A stretch of 55,132 nt of DNA, from NCBI GenBank assembly GCA_026461075.1, contig JAPJNH010000091.1, positions 1 through 55,132 of the forward strand. Direction: 5' to 3'. Both the position numbers and the translations under genes were made by a program. Below, one piece after another: positions 38,643 through 46,543 of the stretch. Within the stretch, counting starts at the first letter, position 1. Each line of letters begins with the position of its first letter. The notes under the pieces were generated by a model. That model made no database searches. It saw nothing but the letters and a program-made list of their open reading frames with translations, and was not told where the DNA came from. Source of the stretch: Chitinophagales bacterium (GTDB taxonomy: Bacteria; Bacteroidota; Bacteroidia; Chitinophagales; CAIODY01).

Positions 38643-39038
38643 GAATTCTTGAAACTGGCAGAGGCCAGAGCTATAGTAATACTTCCCTTCGTACTTCTTA
38701 AAACTGCTGGAATTTGTGGTTAGCTTTCCATTCGAATAGTTGAAATAAGGACTTAAAGAGTAAGTATTGTCCAAATTTTCAGTGATTATCAAATAGGTTA
38801 CTGGTGTCACATTCGTCGATTTATACGTAGTTACCGACTTAAAAGCTGGGTCTGACTTGGAGATGGAGCTAAGAATAAAGGATTGAGCCTTCGATTCAAT
38901 TAAAGTTGTCTTAGCACTGTCTATGCGCCAGTAGTGCACAAAAAAGGAATCATTCGCAGAAGTATCTGACTTTTTTCTACAAGATGTATCTGTAAAAATG
39001 ACAAACGCTAAACAAATTAGAACAAGAAGATACCTCAT
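38622..39038 (-). CDS. Hypothetical lipoprotein
   Basis: Lipobox-like IFTDTSCRKK; same strand immediately after gltX. Confidence 0.55.
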   Translation of the reverse strand: MRYLLVLICLAFVIFTDTSCRKKSDTSANDSFFVHYWRIDSAKTTLIESKAQSFILSSISKSDPAFKSVTTYKSTNVTPVTYLIITENLDNTYSLSPYFNYSNGKLTTNSSSFKKYEGKYYYSSGLCQFQEFLTVQKF

Positions 39039-39062
39039 AATCAGTTAGGATTAATTATAAAA

Positions 39063-40583
39063 TTAAAATAAACTGTTGGCTTTTTCAATTCTTTCGATAC
39101 TTTCTTTTTGACCAATAGTAGAAGCGATTTCAAAAACGGGAGGACCAAATTTTCCTCCGCAAAGCATAATACGCATCGGCATTTGAACTTCTCCCACTTT
39201 GATACTTAGTTCTTCGGCTAAGCCTTTAAAACAAGCTTCAATGCTTGTATTATCCCAAGTGGAAAGTGTTTTAGCACGTTCTAAAAATTGTGTAAAGAAA
39301 GATTTTTTCGCGTCATTCCACTTAGGACGTACTGCATCAAAATCGTAATCTTTTGGTGCTTCAAAGAAGAAGAAGGCATTATCCCAAACATCGCTCATGA
39401 AGGTACAACGCTCTTTCACTAGGCTGCAAATATGCTCTAAATAAGCTCTTTCAACTTTTACACCTTTAGAAGCTAAGACTGGTTCAGTAGCATCCGCAAG
39501 CGCAGCAGCACTTTGCATTTGTACGTATTGATGATTGAACCATTTGCATTTTTCAAAATCGAACTTTGCGCCCGCTTGATGTACACGTGCAATGTCAAAT
39601 AATTGAATCATTTCATCCAAGGAGAATATTTCATGAGCCACACCTGGATTCCATCCTAATAAAACCAAGAAGTTAATCAAGGCTTGCGGTAGAAATCCGC
39701 GCTCGCGGAAACCTGTTTGTAAAGTTCCATCTGCAGTATGCCAATCCAAAGAGAATACCGGGAATCCTAAACGATCACCATCACGCTTACTTAATTTACC
39801 ATTTCCGTCAGGTTTTAAAATCAATGGCAAGTGCGCAAATTCAGGCATTTTCTCTTCCCAACCTAAGTACTTATACAACAAGATATGTACCGGAGCACTT
39901 GGAAGCCACTCTTCACCTCTAAAGGCATGTGTGATTTCCATTAGATAGTCATCAACTACCACCGCTAAATGATAAGTTGGCATACCATCTGCTTTCAACA
40001 ATACTTTATCATCTACCTGAGCCGTTTGAAAACTTACCCAACCACGAATCAAATCATGAAATTTAACTTCATCCTTACGCGGCATTTTAATACGCACTAC
40101 ATGTGGTTCACCGGCAGCTAAACGCGCCTTCACCTCGTCAGCAGGTAAGGTTAAGGAGTTTTTCATATACTCACGCACCGCCCAATTATATTGCGGCGCA
40201 GGATTACCACCCGCTTTCAAACGTTCACGCATCGCCTCAATCTCTTCCGGTGTATCAAAAGCATAATAAGCATAGCCCGCCTCTACCAATTGCTCTGCAT
40301 ATTGACGATACATCGGCTTACGCTCGCTCTGACGGTAAGGACCAAATTCTCCACCATAACCAACTCCTTCGTCAGGCTCAATGCCACACCATTTCAAGGT
40401 TTCAATGATATACTCTTCAGCACCTTTTACAAAACGTGTTTGGTCGGTATCTTCAATACGAAGGATGAATTTTCCTCCTAGCTTTTTAGCATATAAATAG
40501 TTGAAAAGGGCAGTGCGGACACCACCAATGTGCAATCCTCCCGTTGGGGATGGTGCAAATCGAACGCGTACAGGTCTAGTCAT
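39063..40583 (-). CDS. gltX: Glutamate--tRNA ligase
   Basis: APSPTGGLHIGGVRTALFNYLYAKK and LSKRDGDRLG. Confidence 0.97.
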   Translation of the reverse strand: MTRPVRVRFAPSPTGGLHIGGVRTALFNYLYAKKLGGKFILRIEDTDQTRFVKGAEEYIIETLKWCGIEPDEGVGYGGEFGPYRQSERKPMYRQYAEQLVEAGYAYYAFDTPEEIEAMRERLKAGGNPAPQYNWAVREYMKNSLTLPADEVKARLAAGEPHVVRIKMPRKDEVKFHDLIRGWVSFQTAQVDDKVLLKADGMPTYHLAVVVDDYLMEITHAFRGEEWLPSAPVHILLYKYLGWEEKMPEFAHLPLILKPDGNGKLSKRDGDRLGFPVFSLDWHTADGTLQTGFRERGFLPQALINFLVLLGWNPGVAHEIFSLDEMIQLFDIARVHQAGAKFDFEKCKWFNHQYVQMQSAAALADATEPVLASKGVKVERAYLEHICSLVKERCTFMSDVWDNAFFFFEAPKDYDFDAVRPKWNDAKKSFFTQFLERAKTLSTWDNTSIEACFKGLAEELSIKVGEVQMPMRIMLCGGKFGPPVFEIASTIGQKESIERIEKANSLF

Positions 40584-40712
40584 ACCGCAAAAATAAGCAG
40601 GAATCGTGCAAGTTTACAAGTAATCCACACTTATTAAAGGAATTATTTGTCGCGCTTGCTACCGCATATGTGAAAATCCTTTGTTATTTTCGCATATACT
40701 CTAAAAGTACTC

Positions 40713-42164
40713 ATGAAAAAGTCTTTACTTACCTTATTCCTCGTTATCTGCTTCACCGCTGCTTTAGCAAAAGGAAATGATACGCTGTATCTTTATTATG
40801 CGCCTCATGAACTGTCATTGGATGCAGAAAACTGGAATCGCTTTTTAAGTAAAGTGCCCGCTGCAAAGGATTCTTCGATTCGTCAAATCACCTTGTATGC
40901 TTATCCTGCAGAGAAGTTAGTTTCCAATAAGCAAAAACGTGTCGCTGAATTACGCTCTTTCGCTTTAGATAGATACTTAGTTGATTCAGGAATGATGAAC
41001 CCTAAAAGAGTAGGGGTCGTATTAACAGAACTTTCAGAATATGCCGATGATCCAAACGCTCAAAATTTAGCGAACACCATCATGATGGTTATCGAACACA
41101 AAGGAGGCACTGGTTCTTATCGCGTCCCACAGTTGTTCAATAACGCTGGCGCTTATGCTGCACAACATCAAAACGATGCAAACACAGACGCAAACAATAG
41201 TGATGTGTACGCTAATTCTACTGATCCTGCAAAAGAATCAGATCCTAAATCAAAGACGAAAAAGAATAAGAAAGTAGAACCTAAAATTGTAATTCCTTAT
41301 TGGCAATCGCCTGTATTCAAAACCTTGGCGCGTAAAGCACAATCTTTCAAAGAGGAAAATGCTAAATACGAAATAACGGTTACAACGACCTCTGGAACCA
41401 TTATCACCATTCCAAAACAAAGTTTAGTTGACTTCGACGGTAACGTGATTAAGGATAAAGTTGAAATTCAAGTGCGTGAATTGTACAAGCGTTCTGATTT
41501 TATTCAAAACAACCTCTCCAATGTCTACGACAAAACCGTAATGGAAGCGACTGGCGCTGTGCAAGTAACCGTTATCTATAAAGATGATGTATTACGCTTG
41601 GCACCCGGCAGAGCTATTTCTGTAGAATTTGTTCAGAAGAATAAGAAAATCCCAACACGTGGAATGAAGGGCTATATTCTTGATACCTTAGATGGACATT
41701 TGAACTGGGTTTTACCAGAACTTCCGCCTAAAGAAGTAAAAGCAACCTTAGGAGGCTATAAAAAAGCATTTGAAGAACAAGAGGCCAATGAAGGTTGGAA
41801 TCTTGTCGAATCTAACAAGCTAGGATGGGTTTCTTGTCAACGTACCATTGCGCAAGATCCTACCACAGTGCTTACTATCTCCACAGATACCTCTTTAGGT
41901 GCTTCACTTTGTGCCGTGGTGAAAGGCTCTAACTCGGTTATTCCTTTCACATACTATCATGGAAAATATACAGCGAATGTACCTATGGGAACTATCGTTA
42001 CCGTGGTTGGCTTGGCAGAGAAAGGTGCGGATAAGGGTAAAGAACAATTCCTTTCTATAAAAGAGATTAAAGTGACTGCAGAAAATCCAAGTGATGTAAT
42101 CACCTTTGCAAAAACAACGGCTACCGCCATTCGTACTGAACTGACTAAATTAGATCGATATTAG
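40713..42164 (+). CDS. Hypothetical exported protein; degenerate OmpA-like N-terminal region plus a beta-sandwich-like region
   Basis: ITLYAYPAEKLVSNKQKRVAELRSFALDRYLVDSGMMNPKRVGVVLTE; TTTSGTIITIPKQSLVDFDGNVIKDKVEIQVREL. Confidence 0.65.
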   Translation: MKKSLLTLFLVICFTAALAKGNDTLYLYYAPHELSLDAENWNRFLSKVPAAKDSSIRQITLYAYPAEKLVSNKQKRVAELRSFALDRYLVDSGMMNPKRVGVVLTELSEYADDPNAQNLANTIMMVIEHKGGTGSYRVPQLFNNAGAYAAQHQNDANTDANNSDVYANSTDPAKESDPKSKTKKNKKVEPKIVIPYWQSPVFKTLARKAQSFKEENAKYEITVTTTSGTIITIPKQSLVDFDGNVIKDKVEIQVRELYKRSDFIQNNLSNVYDKTVMEATGAVQVTVIYKDDVLRLAPGRAISVEFVQKNKKIPTRGMKGYILDTLDGHLNWVLPELPPKEVKATLGGYKKAFEEQEANEGWNLVESNKLGWVSCQRTIAQDPTTVLTISTDTSLGASLCAVVKGSNSVIPFTYYHGKYTANVPMGTIVTVVGLAEKGADKGKEQFLSIKEIKVTAENPSDVITFAKTTATAIRTELTKLDRY

Positions 42165-42180
42165 ATTTGCTATCAGTAAT

Positions 42181-42212
42181 AAAAAAGGCTCATCGATAGA
42201 TGAGCCTTTTTT
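42181..42212. terminator. Bidirectional intrinsic terminator
   Basis: Perfect 14-bp stem aaaaaaggctcatc-gata-gatgagcctttttt. Confidence 0.92.
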
Positions 42213-42231
42213 ATGCCTTTATTTTTGTTAT

Positions 42232-42573
42232 TTAATGTGAATGCTTGTCCGCTTTTTTATGCGTTGTCTTATGTGGCTCTTTGTGTCCTTTAAGCAATTC
42301 TATAAAGTGTTCTATGATGCTTTGATTGGGGTCTATTTTACCCCCTTTAAACTCTCGATAAAGATGTATAATACCTTCAGTGATTGCAATGAAAGGACTG
42401 CTTTCAGCGTCTTTAATAGTACTTCCTAATAATTTAATACCTGACACGAACCAATTACCTGAATGAGCTAGATCACGAATTTGTCCATGAATCTCTTTTT
42501 CAATAAATACTTTCTCGGTCTCTAAATACTCCTTACGCTGTAATAAATCAGCATATGTTTTAATTTGTTTCAT
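42232..42573 (-). CDS. Hypothetical cytosolic protein
   Basis: 113 aa; overlaps the upstream holin-like gene by 14 nt. Confidence 0.6.
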   Translation of the reverse strand: MKQIKTYADLLQRKEYLETEKVFIEKEIHGQIRDLAHSGNWFVSGIKLLGSTIKDAESSPFIAITEGIIHLYREFKGGKIDPNQSIIEHFIELLKGHKEPHKTTHKKADKHSH

Positions 42574-42925
42574 CTTCGCCTTCGTTTTGTAATTGACTGA
42601 TTAATACACGCGTAAATAAATTTTTTAACATGCGTAATACAGGCCCTTTAAGCCAGGACACAAACAGTATTAACAAGAAAATATTTAATCCTAAGGTGTA
42701 AATAGCGGCTTGCTGTAAATCTTTTGTAATCGCATAAAGACTCCACGTGAGTAGAAACTCCATGAATATGAATATCAAGGTTAAAAGGCAAATTAAAATA
42801 ATGGCAAAGGTCAAATTAGCCCCTAAGTTAGCTAGACTACCTATGGTGCTTAATTTCGTGTATTCTATGCGGTTGTCGACATAGCGTTTACCGCTTTGGT
42901 ATAAATCGTCCCAATTGTTTTGCAT
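42560..42925 (-). CDS. Phage-holin-family-like (DUF1469-type) membrane protein
   Basis: 121 aa with two TM segments and an amphipathic N-terminus. Confidence 0.6.
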   Translation of the reverse strand: MQNNWDDLYQSGKRYVDNRIEYTKLSTIGSLANLGANLTFAIILICLLTLIFIFMEFLLTWSLYAITKDLQQAAIYTLGLNIFLLILFVSWLKGPVLRMLKNLFTRVLISQLQNEGEDETN

Positions 42926-42990
42926 TAATAAATGTACGCATAACTTGGGTGAATGTTCTAAATAAATTAATAGATATACTAATGCATAAA

Positions 42991-43017
42991 AAAAGCCGAT
43001 TATTAATCGGCTTTTTA
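42991..43017. terminator. Intrinsic terminator
   Basis: aaaaagccgat...atcggcttttt downstream of the 43.7 kb minus-strand gene. Confidence 0.8.
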
Positions 43018-43031
43018 GGGGTTATACTTTC

Positions 43032-43724
43032 TTATTTCTTGCCTGGAGGCGGAATTACGAAGGTTGAATCATTGCGAACGATGTAAGTATATCCTGGCTT
43101 AACTGTTATAACCTGATTACCACGAACAATCTGTGGAATCTTTGGATTACGTACAATATCAGGGCAGCTATTAACTGTTACCGTCTTCGTGTCTTTTCCA
43201 GCCGCAACAGGCTCTTTTTTATCACTGGTCTTAGTATCTGCAGGATTTGCTGTTGTAGTTGAGGAAACAGCTGTTTCAGTAGGTAATTGACCTGTACCTT
43301 TTCCAGTTACTTTTGGCAAGTTTTTCGACTTCCCTTTAGAACCTCTGGTTGCTACATTTTCGCCATCAACGCGAGCTACTTTACCAACCACATAATGGTC
43401 GCACGTATACAATGAACGTACATAGGTTTCGTCATCTTTAGAGAAAGTATATTCTTTTAAAAGACCGTCCACTAAATCGTGAACCACCGCAGGATCGCCT
43501 CCCATACGGCTCAAACTACTAGCAATCATATAGTCGATTTCAAAATCGCCTACGATTTTTTTAGAAGCCTTATAATCTTTTAATGGCGTATAGACTTTTT
43601 CATATTTGTGGTTGTTCCACATATTGATTAAGTCGTTCAGATAATCGTCTTGTGCGAAGGCGCTACTCTGAGTGAGAGCAAAACACATAAAGGTCGCGAT
43701 AAGGACACTCCATATTTTTTTCAT
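43032..43724 (-). CDS. Hypothetical exported protein
   Basis: Signal peptide MKKIWSVLIATFMCFALTQSSAFA; low-complexity T/K-rich linker; internal ATG at 43724 preferred. Confidence 0.6.
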   Translation of the reverse strand: MKKIWSVLIATFMCFALTQSSAFAQDDYLNDLINMWNNHKYEKVYTPLKDYKASKKIVGDFEIDYMIASSLSRMGGDPAVVHDLVDGLLKEYTFSKDDETYVRSLYTCDHYVVGKVARVDGENVATRGSKGKSKNLPKVTGKGTGQLPTETAVSSTTTANPADTKTSDKKEPVAAGKDTKTVTVNSCPDIVRNPKIPQIVRGNQVITVKPGYTYIVRNDSTFVIPPPGKK

Positions 43725-43791
43725 ATCATATAAGTTTGTCTGCCTCAAAGATAAGCGCAAAGTGAGGGGAATACAAATTATTCAAAATAAA

Positions 43792-43817
43792 AATGCCCCT
43801 CCAAATGGAAGGGCATT
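43792..43817. terminator. Intrinsic terminator downstream of gldJ
   Basis: aatgcccctcc-aaat-ggaagggcatt, one mismatch. Confidence 0.72.
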
Positions 43818-43836
43818 CTAAATATTTAGTTAAATA

Positions 43837-45390
43837 TTACTTCTTTTTATTGCTTCTGTAGGATTTTCCTGCAGGAGTTTGATCACCAGTTGGAGAACCG
43901 AAATGCGTCATAGCACAACGGAATCCGATGAAGGAAGTTGATTTTTCTTCTGATAAGAAGCGACGATTACCCGGCGCTAAGAAGAAAGGACCGTCATTCC
44001 ATGAACCGCCTTTGAATACGCGTGCATTGTTGTTAATCAACGACTTGTCATTCCAAGGGTCAGTATCACGTGCTTTTGCATCACTCTTGTAGTACATTAC
44101 TTTAGAGAAAGAAGTGGAGTCCATTTCTTCTCCAATAGTGATGTTGTTTGCAGTACGGTAGTTACGACGACCGATTGCTTCTGAATCTTTAATAGAATGA
44201 TAGGTAATATGACCTAAGCTATCTTTTTCTACTGGTTTGAATTCTTCATCCAATGATTTAGTTGAGAATACGTTACCACGGTAAGAGTTCAAATCTGCAA
44301 CATCTAAAGGAGAAAGTGCACGATAAACGTCGGCAGTCCATTCAGCAACGTTACCCGCCATATTGTACAAACCGAAGTCGTTAGGCATATACGCTTTAAC
44401 CGGAGCCGTGAATTCCGCGTTATCGTTCAAACCACCTGCAACACCCATATAGTCACCGACCCCACGCTTGTAGTTCGCTAACATAGCACCATGCCATTCA
44501 GTTCCCATTGCACCTGGATCACGCAAGCTATAGCCATTCCAAGGGTACATTTTACCATGAAGGTTATTTTCTTCACCATTAGCTGGGTTGTTTCCAATTA
44601 ATGAAAGCGCTGCATATTCCCACTCTGCTTCGGTAGGTAAGCGATATTCAGGCAACAACATTCCGTCTTCGATACGAACGCCACGTTGGCCCATTCCGTT
44701 TCCGTTATCAGGATTGAAATCACGCATAGGTGTTTTTACATTGCCTTGGTATTGACCCACTAAATAAGCTTCAGAGTTGAAGTTATCAGCGTCTTTTTGT
44801 TGTGTATTCAAATTCAAGATACCATTGCGAATCAAGATCATCTCATTCACACGGTCAGTACGCCATTTACAGTAATCAACCGCTTGCAACCAAGAAACAC
44901 CTACAACAGGGTATTGGCGATAAGCCGGGTGACGCATATAATTGTCTACGAAAGGTTCGTTATAAGCCATTTTGTTACGCCATACCAAGGTATCAGGCAA
45001 AGCTTTACGGTAAACCTCAGGATAAGTTCCACCATAAGTACGCAAGGTCCAATACAAGTATTCCAAATACATTTCATTCGAAACTTCTGTTTCATCCATG
45101 TAGAAGGAAGAAACCGTTACGCGACGAGGAATATTATTGAATTCGTAAGCAACATCTTGCTCAACAGCACCCATTTTAAAGGAACCTCCTTGAACGAAAA
45201 CCAATCCTGGACCCGTTTCTTGGCCAGGATATGCTTTTGATTCAAAGCCACCCCATTTAGGGTCGTTAATAGCCCAACCAGTTCCGTTTGATACTGGTTT
45301 GTCACCACCACATGAGCTTAGAAGCGCAACAGCAGTGATGCTTGCGAATAGCCAATGGATTTTCATGAACGATTTTTTCATCTTGTTCAA
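43837..45390 (-). CDS. gldJ: Gliding motility lipoprotein GldJ (SUMF1/FGE-sulfatase-like fold)
   Basis: Lipobox LLSSCGG; GPGLVFVQGGSFKMG...RRVTVSSFYMDETEVSNEMYLEYLYW; adjacent to porU/porV as in Flavobacterium. Confidence 0.85.
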   Translation of the reverse strand: MNKMKKSFMKIHWLFASITAVALLSSCGGDKPVSNGTGWAINDPKWGGFESKAYPGQETGPGLVFVQGGSFKMGAVEQDVAYEFNNIPRRVTVSSFYMDETEVSNEMYLEYLYWTLRTYGGTYPEVYRKALPDTLVWRNKMAYNEPFVDNYMRHPAYRQYPVVGVSWLQAVDYCKWRTDRVNEMILIRNGILNLNTQQKDADNFNSEAYLVGQYQGNVKTPMRDFNPDNGNGMGQRGVRIEDGMLLPEYRLPTEAEWEYAALSLIGNNPANGEENNLHGKMYPWNGYSLRDPGAMGTEWHGAMLANYKRGVGDYMGVAGGLNDNAEFTAPVKAYMPNDFGLYNMAGNVAEWTADVYRALSPLDVADLNSYRGNVFSTKSLDEEFKPVEKDSLGHITYHSIKDSEAIGRRNYRTANNITIGEEMDSTSFSKVMYYKSDAKARDTDPWNDKSLINNNARVFKGGSWNDGPFFLAPGNRRFLSEEKSTSFIGFRCAMTHFGSPTGDQTPAGKSYRSNKKK

Positions 45391-45444
45391 CGGTTTATAG
45401 TAAATCTTATGGCAAATATAGAATTTTTTGCCTAAAAATCAACT

Positions 45445-46476
45445 CTATTTAAAAAAATTAGGGCAACGTAATCTGCTTGGCTGTCCTTTTTCATTGGCAT
45501 AGGGCATAGCTCCCACACTTTTTTTCTTATTCTGCCAGCTATATGCTAAGGACAATTCATGCCCTATACGGGGAGCATTCCATTTTGTTGCGGTCGTCTG
45601 CTCAAAAGAATAATTTATTCGCCAATTGCCATTATTCCAACCCAAGAAAATGTTCCAGCCATCTCCTTGAAACACTGTATTTCTAAGGCTTAAGCCAATA
45701 TTCATCGCGCCAATATCTCCCATAACTCCTAAGGATAATTTTTTCATAGCCCCTTGATTCACAAAGTCGAAAAATGGTGCAATACCCCATTGAGTGGATC
45801 TTAATGACTTTGGCGGATGAATTCGATAGGAACCATGCAGACTCATTAACATAGGGGTAGCCAATTTTTTCTCCCAGCCCCAACCTGTTTGATCTAAATG
45901 TTTTAAACTCACACCCAAAAATCCGTCTTTGTATTCCGCAAGGATACCCGCTCCGATATCCATTTTACCTTGTGATTGTAAATTGCCAATTTGTTCATAA
46001 TCAAGAACAGATCCATTGATTTGACCATTCAATGGGTCGATTTGTTGTAATACGGTCAACTTCGAGAAATCTACGTTAAACGTTTCATAAGCGGCCTCTA
46101 TTCCTCCATGTAAACGAACCTTGTTAGAAATAAGCGTTTGGTAAGCATAGGAAAGCCAAACCCCCTCCTGCTGAAAAATTCTATTGAACTGGTCTTGGTG
46201 CACAACTTGAATTCCTAAGCCACCATGCAGTTTTGGTACGTAGGCGTCAAATGAACTCGCATAAGACACATACGACCCTAAACCTGTATACTGATTGCGG
46301 TAATGTGCGGTCCATTTATTTTGACCATGAATACCTGCCGTAGCACAGTTGAGATATAAAGGAGAACCGAAAAGTTGACTAAATCGCAAATCTTGTCCAT
46401 AAACAGAAGCTGACAAGCAACTGAGAAGTACGCCCACTTTAACAAATAGAAATAATATTTTTGCTGCTCTACACAA
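45445..46476 (-). CDS. PorP/SprF family type IX secretion system membrane protein
   Basis: QDLRFSQLFGSPLYLNCATAGIHGQNKWTAHYRNQY; ends RCPNFFK; start codon uncertain. Confidence 0.9.
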   Translation of the reverse strand: MCRAAKILFLFVKVGVLLSCLSASVYGQDLRFSQLFGSPLYLNCATAGIHGQNKWTAHYRNQYTGLGSYVSYASSFDAYVPKLHGGLGIQVVHQDQFNRIFQQEGVWLSYAYQTLISNKVRLHGGIEAAYETFNVDFSKLTVLQQIDPLNGQINGSVLDYEQIGNLQSQGKMDIGAGILAEYKDGFLGVSLKHLDQTGWGWEKKLATPMLMSLHGSYRIHPPKSLRSTQWGIAPFFDFVNQGAMKKLSLGVMGDIGAMNIGLSLRNTVFQGDGWNIFLGWNNGNWRINYSFEQTTATKWNAPRIGHELSLAYSWQNKKKSVGAMPYANEKGQPSRLRCPNFFK

Positions 46477-46543
46477 TATTTTACCTCACTTTTGCGTTAG
46501 ATTTGAAGTCTGTACAAAAGTATAGATTTATTTGTCGTCCGCT

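Noticed and set aside
40103-40481. Plus-strand ORFs opposite gltX (101 and 96 aa)
   Set aside because: Antisense to gltX with no plausible features.
42560-42925. Prophage signal from a holin-like protein
   Set aside because: No phage structural, integrase or lysis neighbours; such holin-family membrane proteins are common chromosomal genes in Bacteroidetes.
44797-45240. 147-aa and 112-aa plus-strand ORFs inside gldJ
   Set aside because: Antisense shadow ORFs to a conserved gene; no recognisable protein motif.
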